Shown here: positions 16,961 through 26,973 of the stretch, in pieces
How positions within the stretch are numbered: position 1 is the stretch's first letter
How the letters are laid out: each line of letters begins with the position of its first letter
DNA from: G963663365 sp963663365
Lineage (GTDB): Bacteria; Hinthialibacterota; Hinthialibacteria; Hinthialibacterales; G963663365
Assembly: GCA_963663365.2 (NCBI GenBank)
Contig: CAXXIH010000008.1
Coordinates: 806,001-870,000, forward strand
Reading direction: 5' to 3'
Length of the DNA: 64,000 nt
Made by a program: the position numbers and the translations under genes
The notes under the pieces: model-generated
What the model saw: only the letters and a program-made list of their open reading frames with translations
Told to the model about the DNA's origin: nothing
The model's database searches: none

Positions 16961-18742
16961 ATGGCAGCGAACACTGTAACCGAGAAAACAACCAATTATA
17001 ACGAAATTCTCAATCAATCGATTGACCTCCTGCAAGAGCAGATTTCATCCATCCTTAGCGAACTCAAATCCATTCCGGAGATTCGCACATCGAAGCTGAC
17101 GACCGACGCCGAGAGCATCGAAGGATTTTTGCAGACACTGCGAATTGTTTCCGACACCATGTCGGAAGATCGTTTGCGGGAGACCCTGCGCAACGCGATG
17201 CAGTCGATTGAACGGGGCTTCGACCAATTGTCCCGCGGGCGGCTTTCGCCGGAGGCCCGAAACAAGATTTCTACAATCCAAAACAAACTGAACGCGTTCA
17301 GTAATATAAGAAAAAGACTCGGTCCGGTGCTCCACATATCTAAAGATGAAATGTCAGCATGGATTATTATTGATTCCGAAGGTGGACAAAAAGAGATTTA
17401 CACGGTTGCTTCCATTATCGAGAACTTAACAAGTCATGGAATTGTGCACGGTCATTGCAGGGATCGTATTGAGGAAGCTTTACGTGATAAGAAATATGAG
17501 GTTGAAATCCTTGCAGCCAAAGGACAGGCTCCTGTTGCCGGCAAGGACGGCAAAGTCATTTATCACGTGGATGTGGATGAATTCTCCCACGTTCCCACAA
17601 TTCTTGCCAACGGCAAGGCTGCATTTAAAGACATCCATCTCTTTTCCTATGTCAAGCAAGGCGATTTGCTCGCGGAGTTAAGCGCTGCTTCGGCTGGGCA
17701 AGAGGGACAAACCGTAACCGGGCGCATCGTCCATCCCATCGATGGAACGGAAGCGGAGTTTCCCGACTGTCCGAATACCAGCGTCAGCAACGGCGGGATC
17801 TGCCTGATTGCGGATGTAGACGGCTGTTTAACAAAGAAAAACGGAAGGCTCGATTTGGAGCCGTGCTTACAGGTTAACGAGAATGTTTCCTATCAAACGG
17901 GCAATATCGATTCAACTGTTTCTGTCGTGGTAAAAGGCGACGTACTGGCTGGATTCAGCGTTCGATCCGAAAAGGACATCTTTGTAAACTCAGTTGTTGA
18001 AGGCGGTCATATGGAGTCAAAAGGAGATATTGTTGTCAAAGGAGGAATTGAGGGAAAAGGCCAATCAACGATTGAATCGAACGGAAACGTAACAGCAAAA
18101 TACATCAAGAACGCCACCGTTACAGCCATGCAGGATATATCAGTGCAGGCAGGAATTATCCAAAGTTCGATCTGGGCCGGCGGGTGCGTCTCTGCGACAG
18201 GATCAGACGCAGTAATCGTGGGCGGCGAGGTTATCGCTGACGAAGATATTGTAGCGGACGAAATTGGCTCGGAGGCTGGGGTGCGGACGGTGATTGCGGT
18301 TGGCGCCCGCCTGAACCAGCTGAGCGAACTGATCGCTGATACTGAACGCAAAATCGTTGCACAAGAAAATGCGCAATCCGAATGCGAAGAAATTCTCGAA
18401 TCGCTACGCGAACAACAAGAACAAGAACTTGTGCAAGCCGATCAGCTCGAAATGGGAATCCAAAAAGCTGAAGAGATGCTAATCGATACGCAAAATGCAC
18501 TCAAAAAGCTTTATGAAGAACAAGAACTTCTAGATCTTCAGTATCAAGATTCTCTTCACAAATCACGCACGATCCGCGCACGCCGTCAGATATGGCCGGG
18601 AACGGTTTTGCGCATCGAAGATCAAGAGCTGGTTGTGCAGGATTCGATGGGACCAGCCACGGTGGTTAAATACAGCGAAGGGCTGCAAGTCTTCCCCTAT
18701 CGTGAGTTAAATGAATCTTCGAAACGCCAGGAATCGAAATGA
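16961..18742 (+). CDS. FapA/DUF342 family protein
   Basis: 593 residues behind a strong ribosome site (aaaaggag). The N-terminal 100 residues are helical. About 120-330 is the FapA (DUF342) region with KGQAPVAGKDGKVIYHVD and VTGRIVHPIDGT; about 330-450 is a beta-helix of short Gly/Val repeats (VKGDVLAGFSV, KGDIVVKGGIEGKG, AGGCVSATGSDAVIVGGEV); then a long coiled coil (about 450-550) and a small C-terminal domain. This order matches FapA proteins linked to polar flagellar assembly and surface signalling. The stop overlaps the start of the TPR gene by 4 nt, so the two are translationally coupled. The coiled-coil N-terminal extension is longer than I would expect for the family. Confidence 0.88.
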   Translation: MAANTVTEKTTNYNEILNQSIDLLQEQISSILSELKSIPEIRTSKLTTDAESIEGFLQTLRIVSDTMSEDRLRETLRNAMQSIERGFDQLSRGRLSPEARNKISTIQNKLNAFSNIRKRLGPVLHISKDEMSAWIIIDSEGGQKEIYTVASIIENLTSHGIVHGHCRDRIEEALRDKKYEVEILAAKGQAPVAGKDGKVIYHVDVDEFSHVPTILANGKAAFKDIHLFSYVKQGDLLAELSAASAGQEGQTVTGRIVHPIDGTEAEFPDCPNTSVSNGGICLIADVDGCLTKKNGRLDLEPCLQVNENVSYQTGNIDSTVSVVVKGDVLAGFSVRSEKDIFVNSVVEGGHMESKGDIVVKGGIEGKGQSTIESNGNVTAKYIKNATVTAMQDISVQAGIIQSSIWAGGCVSATGSDAVIVGGEVIADEDIVADEIGSEAGVRTVIAVGARLNQLSELIADTERKIVAQENAQSECEEILESLREQQEQELVQADQLEMGIQKAEEMLIDTQNALKKLYEEQELLDLQYQDSLHKSRTIRARRQIWPGTVLRIEDQELVVQDSMGPATVVKYSEGLQVFPYRELNESSKRQESK

Positions 18743-20532
18743 CGGACGATGAAAACGGCGTAGCATCTACAGGACTAGCGGCCACTCTGTTGTCATGCAG
18801 TGTGGATTCAGCGGAGGGATTTCGAGTTTCTGTTGAAGAAGCGAAGGCAGCAGAGCGTGACCGGATGCAATCTGGTGTGCACCGGAGACAATTGCTTGCG
18901 TCCTTACGCGATTCGGTTGGCAAGGCCCGGTTAAAACGTGAGCGGCTTGTGAACCGCGAGCGATTTGCACGGCTGGTCCGGGATGGCGTTGCGCAAAAAG
19001 TCGCCGAAGAATGTCAACATATACTACGATCAGCGCAAATTTTAAAGCATAACCGCCAGCTCAGCGTAGCGGCAGATCAAGTTGCGGCATACTTTGCCTG
19101 GCAATTTAAAGTATTTTATGAAAAATACAAACTCTTAAAAAAGACTGAAGAAAGAATTGACCTTCTTTCTTCAAATACAAATGATTTTGGTGAGCATTCT
19201 CTTGATTCATCATCCATCTCCGGCTCGATGTCAAGATTGCGTGAACTTGCGCAGAAAGTCCGCAACGATATCCAAGGGGCGATGGAGGAGTTGCTGCGAA
19301 TTTATGAAGCCCTTGACCAGCAGGTGGAACGTGACGCGCATGAGGAAGAGAGTATTCAGTCGCTCTTTTGCGCCTGCTTGGAAAGTTTGGACGCCAAAAA
19401 GAGAGCTGTCTTCATGGGGCGATTCCAAGATATCTGCTCACGCGTACCGGCCGGTCAACGCAAGAATGCCTATCGGCATATCATTGAAGAATTGGCAAAG
19501 AAAAATGAGAAAGTCGCCCGGCGGCTACATCAGTTGACCCGGAAAAAGGCGCGGGAACATCTGCGCGAAGGCCGTCCCCAGGCCGCTTCCACTGAATTGT
19601 GCGCGATGCTGCGTCTATGGCGGGATGAACCGGAATCTTACCGGCTTTTGCATTTGGCTTTTCAAAAAAGTGGTGAGACTAGAAATGCTCTTATTGCGCT
19701 CGAAGAAGCAGCACGTCTTTCTTCAGAGGATAAGGACTTGCGAGCGCGAATCGCAGACGGCTGGCTCGAGAACGGAGATACAGAACGTGCATGTCTGTGG
19801 TACCAAGAGCATTTAAAAGCCTATCCTCAGGATTTTACAGTAGTCAAAAAAGTTGCTCATATTCTCTATTCCGATAAGAGATTTAAACAACTTCTTGATT
19901 TTTTGCAGGACTATGAGGATAAATTCCAAGATGTTGAGTGCCGGATTTGGCGCGGGATCGCCAACTTTCAACTTGGCTTGTTTGATAATGTTGTTGCTTT
20001 ATTGCATCCCCTGCGTTCAGAATGTTGCTCTACTATTGATGCGTCATTGGTTCTAGCAACGGCGATGCGGCAGCAAGGAGACTATGCAGAGGTTGCTTTA
20101 ATCCTTAATGAAGCGCTCCAGCATAATCCTAATAGTCTTAAATTGCAGTTACTTTTGGGAGCCTGCTACAACGATCAAGCTCAATGGGATGAAGCAGAGA
20201 AGATTTACGCAAAAGTTGCGAGCATACATAGCGATTCACCGCAACTACTGCATGCTCTTGCAGAAGTTAAATTGAGATTGCGTAAGTCGGATGAGGCTAT
20301 TCAATATTTTATAAAGGCAAAGGATTTGAATTCGAGTTCAGTCGAATCACACCTCGCGCTCGGAAGAATGTATAAAGACGTGGGGGACCACAGGCACGCA
20401 GCTGAAGTTCTAGAAGAAGCGCATTCGAAATTGCGGAATCACGCCGGCGTATGCCAAGAACTTTCATGCGTATATATGCTCATGGGAGATTGGAACCGGG
20501 CGGCGGAAATGTTGAAAAGTATGAATGCCTAA
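18739..20532 (+). CDS. Large TPR-repeat protein coupled to FapA
   Basis: 597 residues; the ATG overlaps the FapA stop (ATGA). The first 270 residues are charged helix without recognised domains; from about 270 to the end there are tandem tetratricopeptide repeats (for example ARLSSEDKDLRARIADGWLE, NPNSLKLQLLLGACYNDQA, SSSVESHLALGRMYKDVGDH). No signal peptide or membrane segment. TPR proteins scaffold complexes; here the likely partners are the FapA-like and coiled-coil neighbours. Three membrane-free proteins inside a kinase island suggest a cytoplasmic signalling assembly, which is an inference. Confidence 0.85.
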   Translation: MTDDENGVASTGLAATLLSCSVDSAEGFRVSVEEAKAAERDRMQSGVHRRQLLASLRDSVGKARLKRERLVNRERFARLVRDGVAQKVAEECQHILRSAQILKHNRQLSVAADQVAAYFAWQFKVFYEKYKLLKKTEERIDLLSSNTNDFGEHSLDSSSISGSMSRLRELAQKVRNDIQGAMEELLRIYEALDQQVERDAHEEESIQSLFCACLESLDAKKRAVFMGRFQDICSRVPAGQRKNAYRHIIEELAKKNEKVARRLHQLTRKKAREHLREGRPQAASTELCAMLRLWRDEPESYRLLHLAFQKSGETRNALIALEEAARLSSEDKDLRARIADGWLENGDTERACLWYQEHLKAYPQDFTVVKKVAHILYSDKRFKQLLDFLQDYEDKFQDVECRIWRGIANFQLGLFDNVVALLHPLRSECCSTIDASLVLATAMRQQGDYAEVALILNEALQHNPNSLKLQLLLGACYNDQAQWDEAEKIYAKVASIHSDSPQLLHALAEVKLRLRKSDEAIQYFIKAKDLNSSSVESHLALGRMYKDVGDHRHAAEVLEEAHSKLRNHAGVCQELSCVYMLMGDWNRAAEMLKSMNA

Positions 20533-20583
20533 AAGAGTAATGTTTGAACAGCGAGCATGTGTTATAAGCCATAAGAGGTTTTG

Positions 20584-22476
20584 ATGATGAAGTATCGAGT
20601 TTTGATCGTTGACGATGATCCACAAATCAGGAAATTCATCAATTCGGCATGCAAAAAGCTTGGATGGGCGGCGGATGAGGGTGAGGACGGCAACGCCGGG
20701 ATGGAATTGCTTAAGGAAAATCAGTACGACCTATGTGTATTCGATATGGTCATGCCCGGGCCTTCGGGCTTGGAGTTGGCGGAAGTGGCCTGCCGCAAAA
20801 CATGCCATCCTGCCATCCTCATTTTGACCGGCCATCCCGCAGTCGACATCGCGGTACACGCAATCAGGAAAGGAGTATATGATTATATTCAAAAGCCAAT
20901 TGAGCCGGAAGAATTGCAGAATGAGCTTATTCGAGCCGCGCGGTACCGCGAAGGCTGCATCCGTGTACTGAAAGCCCGCCAAGCCCGCGAACAGACAGTG
21001 CACGACATCCAAGAACAAAATCAACGTTTCCGTTCCATGCTGGAATTGTGTTATGACGCGATTTTTCTCGCCGATTATGAAAGTGGAAAAGTCCTGGACT
21101 GCAATTTAAAAGCTTGTGAGATTCTCGGCTGTAAAAAAGATGATATTCTTGAATCGAATGTTTTGAATTATCTAAATTTACCTATTTTTGATGATTGGGA
21201 AATGTTTGCCAAGAGTGTTTATGACGAACAGACGATAATTTTCGAAGGAGAGTTGATTTCAAAATACAGAAAGGCTATTTCCGCCGAATTTGCCGTATCC
21301 ATGGCTTTTCTAACCGCGGACCGTTTGATTGTGATTGTCGCCCGCGATATTTCCGAACGCAAAATGGTGGAAGAGGCGCTTCAAAATGAACGGAACAATA
21401 CACTTGTTAAAGCGTCCCGATTGAATTCAATGCTGGATCATCTAAATGACGCTGTCGTATTTCTTGACAACACAAGATGTATTGCAGAGGCCAACGACTC
21501 TTTTCTTGATATGGTACGGACGCCGCGTGAATTAGTGCTCGGAGCACATTACTCGACAATTCTGCATGAGTATAACGATTCAATTGAAACAATGTTTAAG
21601 CAGCACGAAAAAGGAAAAATCCCTGAAAACATGTCGTCCACTTCCAAATTCAGAAATATGCAAAAGTCGATTTGTATCCATCCTGTACACGATAACGGTG
21701 AATTCCACGGAATTATGCTTACCTGGACGGATGTAGGTGAATACTTGGAGGCCCGCGATGCTGCTGAAGTGGAAAAAGATCAGCAAAAAGATGTACTTAT
21801 CCAATTAATGGATGATATGCAAACGGAATTGGAGAGTATTAACAACGCATTAGATGAGGCGCTTCAATATGAAAAGACGGATTTAGGCCATCAAATATTG
21901 TTAGAATCCGCAAGAGACTGTGCGCATACAGTAACTAGTTTAATTGTGGATGTTCAAGACGCCATGGAAATCGATGTACGAAAATTGCGCAATGAAAAAT
22001 CCGCCTTTGATATAGGTGAGATTGCCCGTGCGGCAATTCGCAGTTGCAGAAATAACCCAAATCTTCCTGAGCATGATATTGAGCTCTTGCTTGATTGTAC
22101 AATGGTCCAAACTTTCAGTGGATATGCCGATCACCTTCGCCAGGCTCTATCAACGCTGCTCGAAGATGCTTGCAAAGCCATGCAAGACAGAAGGCTATTT
22201 CTCACGATCGTCGAAGAAACTGAAAACAACGGCATATCATTGCAAATATGTATATCCAATCGAAAGTTGACGTTGGAGAATCGGCGAACCGATCATGATG
22301 CAGATAGTTTCCGTAAAGATAACTACCCCGGTCCCGATGCCCATGTTTGGTATTTGAAAGGATTGGTCGCTATGAACGGTGGCCGAGTTTGGTCCGTGAT
22401 GAATGCAAATCAACTACAAAGTCTTTGCCTGCAAGTTAAAGTTACTGAGAATGAACAACAGCATAATGAACGATAA
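20584..22476 (+). CDS. Receiver-PAS-PAS protein with a degenerate kinase-like C-terminus
   Basis: About 630 residues, starting at one of the tandem ATGs behind aagagg. A canonical receiver comes first (VDDDPQIRKF, LCVFDMVMPGPSG, YIQKPIEPEEL), then two PAS domains (about 140-260 and 280-400). The C-terminal 220 residues look like a ruined histidine kinase: where the H-box should be there is ARDCAHTVTSLIVDVQDAME with no H-E/D-x-x-x-P motif; the N-box-like QALSTLLEDACKAM has Asp for Asn; and the G boxes are gone although VWYLKGLVAMNGGRVW keeps the shape of the last helix. It is a full-length open frame, so it is probably a functional adaptor or phosphate sink rather than a pseudogene. Its neighbours are the FapA/TPR set and a hybrid kinase. 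Confidence 0.85.
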   Translation: MMKYRVLIVDDDPQIRKFINSACKKLGWAADEGEDGNAGMELLKENQYDLCVFDMVMPGPSGLELAEVACRKTCHPAILILTGHPAVDIAVHAIRKGVYDYIQKPIEPEELQNELIRAARYREGCIRVLKARQAREQTVHDIQEQNQRFRSMLELCYDAIFLADYESGKVLDCNLKACEILGCKKDDILESNVLNYLNLPIFDDWEMFAKSVYDEQTIIFEGELISKYRKAISAEFAVSMAFLTADRLIVIVARDISERKMVEEALQNERNNTLVKASRLNSMLDHLNDAVVFLDNTRCIAEANDSFLDMVRTPRELVLGAHYSTILHEYNDSIETMFKQHEKGKIPENMSSTSKFRNMQKSICIHPVHDNGEFHGIMLTWTDVGEYLEARDAAEVEKDQQKDVLIQLMDDMQTELESINNALDEALQYEKTDLGHQILLESARDCAHTVTSLIVDVQDAMEIDVRKLRNEKSAFDIGEIARAAIRSCRNNPNLPEHDIELLLDCTMVQTFSGYADHLRQALSTLLEDACKAMQDRRLFLTIVEETENNGISLQICISNRKLTLENRRTDHDADSFRKDNYPGPDAHVWYLKGLVAMNGGRVWSVMNANQLQSLCLQVKVTENEQQHNER

Positions 22477-22496
22477 AAAGATCGGATGTCGTTAGG

Positions 22497-25400
22497 ATGT
22501 ATACGCCAAAGGACAAGATTCGTGGATTTGCCACATATTACCATCTAATCTTGTGGACCATTATACTCAGCTGGACATTCATCTGTGGATTGTATGCGCA
22601 TCGTGAGGTGGATTACGAGTATTCAGAGATTATCAACCGTGCAGAGGCAATTGCTAAAAATCAGCTGAAACAATGGAAACGTCTGCGTGAATGGACAGAC
22701 GTCTATGGTGGCGTATACGTACCGGAAGGCAGTGTTGAAGTTTACGATCCGCATCTCTATCAAAACTTGCCGACGCGTATTACAAGCGATGGTAGTACGC
22801 TTCAGCGTATACACGCAGACTATTTCATAAGACATCTTACAAAAAAAATCAACACAACATCAGATACGATAATAAAAATCGCACGGCGCTCGTCAAATCC
22901 GGAAGAAGAGGCTATTTTGAATTGGGACCAGAGCGTAATTAAAGAACTCGAGAACGGTGCGGCGGTATTGACGAAGATTATAGATGAAGCGGACCAAACT
23001 CTGTTAAGAGTGGTGCGGCCCATCTATACAAAGCCGGAGTGTATGTCATGTCATGCAAACGAAATTCATGAAAATGAAAAAGTGCTTGCGGGTGTCTATA
23101 CGGAAGCATCAATTTCAGAACCTTGGAATGCACACTGGCCAAACGTATTTTCAAGAGTGTTATGGATCTTCCTGATCTATGGTCTGGGAATCGTTGGCAT
23201 TGTGGGTGTTAGTTATTATGTTGGGCGTGGAAGGAAGTCAGAAAAAGAAAACCACGATTTGTTGCAGTGCATTACTACTTCAGCCAATGATGCAATCATC
23301 ATGTTAAATCCAAAAGGTAACATTTCTTTTTGGAATCAAGCGGCTGAGGAAGTATTTGGATACAAAGAAAGCGATGTGATCGGAAAGGATTTGCATTTGC
23401 TTCTTGCACCAAGACGATATTATCATAAGTTTATGAATTCATTTCCGCATTTCAAATCTACAGGCGAAGGCGGCGCAATCAATCAGACCGTTGAACTAGA
23501 GGCGATCAACAGCAAAGGATTTGAATTTCCTATTGAGGTGTCTTTGGGCAGCGTATATTTAAATAAGGCATGGCACGCGATCGGTGTGGTGCGCGATATC
23601 CGGGATCGTAAGGCCATTCAGAAGCAGTTGGAAAATGCGCTGGAAGAAGCAAAAGAGGCAAGCGTTGTTAAAAGCCGTTTCTTGGCGAATATGAGCCATG
23701 AGATACGCACCCCGATGAATGGGATTATCGGAATGACAAACCTCTTGCTCAAGACCGATTTGAAACCGGAACAGAAGGAATTTGCGGAAACGACATTAAA
23801 CTGTGCGAATGGGCTTTTAACAATTATCAACGATATTCTTGACTTTTCCAAAATTGAAGCTGGAAAATTGGATTTAGAGACGATTGATTTTGACCTGCGC
23901 TTGGCTTTAAAGGATGCAAACCGCATGTTGGCTGTCAAGGCGGAGGAAAAGGGCATTGAGTACACATGTATCATCCAACCAGAGGTTCCATCTCTGTTGA
24001 AGGGCGATCCGGGCCGTCTCCGTCAAGTCTTAACAAATCTCGTTGGCAATGCTCTTAAATTCACCGAGAAAGGGGAAGTGGGAGTGCATGTTAGTGTCGA
24101 AAATGAAGACGACGACTCTGCGATCTTACGTTTTACGATTAGAGATACGGGAATCGGCATTGAAGAGAACAAAATTGAATCTTTGTTTGAGGCATTTTCG
24201 CAAGAAGACAGTTCAATTGTCCGAAAATTTGGCGGAACGGGATTGGGACTAGCCATTTCTAAGCAAATTGTGGGGCTTATGGGCGGCCGAATTCGCGTCA
24301 CAAGCAAAAAGGGTATCGGATCGACATTTTGGTTTACTGCACGGTTCACAAAGCAAAAGTTGGCGAAAAAACCATCCTCTGTAAAGGAAGACATTCAAGA
24401 CACGAAAGTCTTAATTGTCGATGATAACCGTACAAATCGGACTCTTCTTAAGAATTTGTTGACGGCATGGAATTGCAGACATGATGAAGTAAGTGGCGGA
24501 AAGAAAGCTCTTGAATTGCTGTTGTCGGCCGCAAATGACGGGATGCCATTTGAGGTGGCGATTATCGATATGCAAATGCCTGAAATGGATGGGGAAACGT
24601 TGGGGCGGCAAATTAAGGCAAACGAAATTCTGAATTCGGCAAAATTAATCATGATGACGTCAATGGGTGAACGAGGCGACGCCCAGCGTTTTGCAGAGGC
24701 GGGTTTTTCGGCTTATTTAACCAAGCCGGTGGATGAGTCGGATTTGCATGATTGTATCTGTGCTGTACTTGGCAGAGCCGTTGAACGCGATTTAACCGAA
24801 GCGTCCGAGATCATTACACGCCACGCGCTCGCAGAGCGGAAAAAAACGAATGTCAAAATATTGTTAGCAGAAGATAATCGTATCAATCAAAAAGTGGCTT
24901 TGAAAATGCTCGAAGGTCTGGGATATGTTGCTGATATTGCAGAAAACGGAAAAGAGGTGATTGAGATACTCCGGAATACCGACTATGACATTGTTTTCAT
25001 GGATGTGCAGATGCCGGAAATTGACGGCATCGAGGCAACCCGGTTAATTCGCACGGATAACAGAATAACCAATCCCCGTGTTCCAATCGTCGCGATGACC
25101 GCGCATGCGATGAAGGAGGATCGTGAAATGTGTCTACAGGCTGGTATGGATGACTATATTTCGAAGCCTGTATCCGCTGAAGAAATTCTTGAGAAATTAG
25201 AAAAGTGGGTTGACGGCAAACGCAGACAGATCGAAGAATATGTTGAGCCGGATAACAAACTCAACAACAATGTATTTGATTGCGACAAGTTTTCAGATCG
25301 CGTTGGTGGTGATGAAGAGGTCATGCGCGAAATAATTCAGATGTTCATTGAGGACTCTGAAGAGCGCATCACGAAATTTGACGAGTCCTTCACTGCGGGG

Positions 25401-25616
25401 GACATGGAATCTGCTGCAAAGGTGGCTCATGCAATGAAGGGGTCTTGCAGTAATATCTGCGCCAACCGGCTGTACAAAATCGCTATGAAACTCGAAAAAA
25501 TCGCGAAGAATGAAGATCAAAGGGAGGCAGAATCCATGTTGGGCAGCCTTCGCGAGGAGATGGATTTGTTTCTTAGAGCTGTTGAAGACTATGGATTCAT
25601 GCCGGCCACAGATTAA
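22497..25616 (+). CDS. Membrane hybrid kinase with a c-type heme sensor domain (Tll0287/DUF3365-like)
   Basis: 1039 residues. A membrane helix near 15-32 and another near 218-240 flank a periplasmic domain of about 180 residues that contains ECMSCHANE (CxxCH, about 181-187), the c-type heme attachment motif of the DUF3365/Tll0287-like family. Then come PAS (about 255-375), HisKA (FLANMSHEIRTPMNGIIGM), HATPase_c (DTGIGIEENK, GGTGLGLAISKQIV), two receivers (VLIVDDNRTNRTLL with IIDMQMPEMDGE, and ILLAEDNRINQKVA with VFMDVQMPEIDGIE) and an HPt domain whose phospho-His is in VAHAMKGSCSN. This is a BarA-type four-step relay. Heme input implies redox, NO or oxygen sensing in the periplasm. It is the only visibly membrane-bound kinase of the island. 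Confidence 0.94.
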   Translation: MYTPKDKIRGFATYYHLILWTIILSWTFICGLYAHREVDYEYSEIINRAEAIAKNQLKQWKRLREWTDVYGGVYVPEGSVEVYDPHLYQNLPTRITSDGSTLQRIHADYFIRHLTKKINTTSDTIIKIARRSSNPEEEAILNWDQSVIKELENGAAVLTKIIDEADQTLLRVVRPIYTKPECMSCHANEIHENEKVLAGVYTEASISEPWNAHWPNVFSRVLWIFLIYGLGIVGIVGVSYYVGRGRKSEKENHDLLQCITTSANDAIIMLNPKGNISFWNQAAEEVFGYKESDVIGKDLHLLLAPRRYYHKFMNSFPHFKSTGEGGAINQTVELEAINSKGFEFPIEVSLGSVYLNKAWHAIGVVRDIRDRKAIQKQLENALEEAKEASVVKSRFLANMSHEIRTPMNGIIGMTNLLLKTDLKPEQKEFAETTLNCANGLLTIINDILDFSKIEAGKLDLETIDFDLRLALKDANRMLAVKAEEKGIEYTCIIQPEVPSLLKGDPGRLRQVLTNLVGNALKFTEKGEVGVHVSVENEDDDSAILRFTIRDTGIGIEENKIESLFEAFSQEDSSIVRKFGGTGLGLAISKQIVGLMGGRIRVTSKKGIGSTFWFTARFTKQKLAKKPSSVKEDIQDTKVLIVDDNRTNRTLLKNLLTAWNCRHDEVSGGKKALELLLSAANDGMPFEVAIIDMQMPEMDGETLGRQIKANEILNSAKLIMMTSMGERGDAQRFAEAGFSAYLTKPVDESDLHDCICAVLGRAVERDLTEASEIITRHALAERKKTNVKILLAEDNRINQKVALKMLEGLGYVADIAENGKEVIEILRNTDYDIVFMDVQMPEIDGIEATRLIRTDNRITNPRVPIVAMTAHAMKEDREMCLQAGMDDYISKPVSAEEILEKLEKWVDGKRRQIEEYVEPDNKLNNNVFDCDKFSDRVGGDEEVMREIIQMFIEDSEERITKFDESFTAGDMESAAKVAHAMKGSCSNICANRLYKIAMKLEKIAKNEDQREAESMLGSLREEMDLFLRAVEDYGFMPATD

Positions 25617-25664
25617 TGCAATTGAAGTCATGCTGATGCGAGGATGTGCTAGAGGTTATAGGCG

Positions 25665-26075
25665 ATGGCAGTGATTCGAAATGTTGCTGATATGAAACGG
25701 CCCCGGGTTTTCTCGGTCTTGATTGCCGATGATGACAGAGTGACGCGTACGGTTCTCCGGGCGGCCTTAACCAAGGCCGGCTATAGCGTTGTGGCTGACG
25801 CCGAAACAGGCATCCAGACCGTTGTTCTCTATGATGAGAAACATCCGGATATTGTGTTGCTCGATATTAATATGCCCAAAGGGAGCGGGCTGACAACGCT
25901 ACGTATGATCCGGGAGATCAATCCGAATGCCAAAGTGGTCATGCTTACAGGCGACCGTACCCCTGAAAGTGTCGAAACAGCTCTTGAGCTTGGCGCTGCC
26001 GATTATGTTTGTAAAACCAGTGGAGATGAACGAATCTTAGAGGCGTTGAAAAATGCGTTGCAGTGTAAACAATGA
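25665..26075 (+). CDS. CheY-like single-domain response regulator
   Basis: 136 residues, a receiver alone: LIADDDRVTRTVL, the phospho-acceptor in DIVLLDINMPKGSGL and VVMLTGDRTPES. The usual Lys-Pro is replaced by CKTSGDERILE, where Lys is kept but Pro is lost. It starts 48 nt after the heme hybrid kinase and is its plausible output or a terminal phosphate acceptor. It is the last gene of the signalling island. Confidence 0.93.
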   Translation: MAVIRNVADMKRPRVFSVLIADDDRVTRTVLRAALTKAGYSVVADAETGIQTVVLYDEKHPDIVLLDINMPKGSGLTTLRMIREINPNAKVVMLTGDRTPESVETALELGAADYVCKTSGDERILEALKNALQCKQ

Positions 26076-26274
26076 AAAGATAATTATTCAAAATCAGTTT
26101 CCAGAAAATTTCTTAGTAGATATGGTATCCCTTAAAAGTGAAACCCACGATTTGCATGGCGTGTAATATGCATGCGACATATGTGGCCGTTCAGAATGAG
26201 ATTCAACAATAAAGGTATATTGGCTTGTTAAAACAGCCTTCAGAGTCACTGGCGCCCGTTTTAGAGGCTACTTA

Positions 26275-26646
26275 GTGGTAACTTGCCACCCCTGCCCCAA
26301 ACGGCCTCAGAGCGGTCAGGATGTCATGGTGGGCCGCCGCCTTCCCGATGAACAAGTCTCGACTCTGACACCGCTGGGCATCACCGACATGGATGGGGAT
26401 GGAAAGCACGATCTTGTCGTCTCGCGTAATACGGGCGAACAGAACTACGTGCATATCTACAGCGCCAACCTGGAAGAGATGGCGATTATTCCCACCCCAC
26501 TTTCCAGGAGAGCAGGTTTCGCCGACGCCGATCAAGATGGTTATCCTGAACTTTACATCGCTGACGAAACCACGGGCCTGTCGGTAACTGTGATTGAATA
26601 TCAAAGAACATCTTCTCATATCGATGGCTTTGAAAGGCTGAGGTAA
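26275..26646 (+). pseudogene. Fragment of an FG-GAP/VCBS-repeat surface protein
   Basis: A 123-codon open frame with no start signal holds two calcium-binding FG-GAP-like units (DMDGDGKHDLVVSRNTG and DADQDGYPELYIADE). Such repeats occur in multi-repeat secreted beta-propellers; here there is neither a signal peptide nor enough repeats, so it is a tail fragment of a lost gene. The 200 bases before it (26076-26274) hold nothing I recognise. Confidence 0.6.
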
Positions 26647-26679
26647 AAGGACTGCAAAATTCCAACTCTGCGGTCCTCA

Positions 26680-26795
26680 AACATTTTCTCCATGGATGCG
26701 CGCATAGCCCCAATCGAAGTTCTCCCGGGCCTGCCGTATCACCAAGTCGCGGATGGTCACAAAGATGCGGATACGGCCCAGCAGAAATGGCCTTT
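26680..26795 (-). mobile_element. Transposase/integrase-core remnant
   Basis: On the - strand a short stretch reads GRIRIFVTIRDLVIRQAREN followed by FDWGYARIHGE, which matches the segment just ahead of the DDE/rve catalytic core in IS3/IS481-like transposases (pattern: LARENxxWGYxRIxGEL). No catalytic residues or terminal repeats are left. Confidence 0.6.
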
Positions 26796-26973
26796 CAAAA
26801 GAATTATCAATATGTTCTCAGAACATCCGCACAATACTTTTCTTAAACAGTCTTTGTATTGAAAGACACATAGATGGCATCATCGATACAAGTGCATAAA
26901 GGATAATAATTGATCGTATTCTATGGCATAATATTCTGCAAAGACTGAATCTTTTGAAAAAAGGGAGAAAAAT

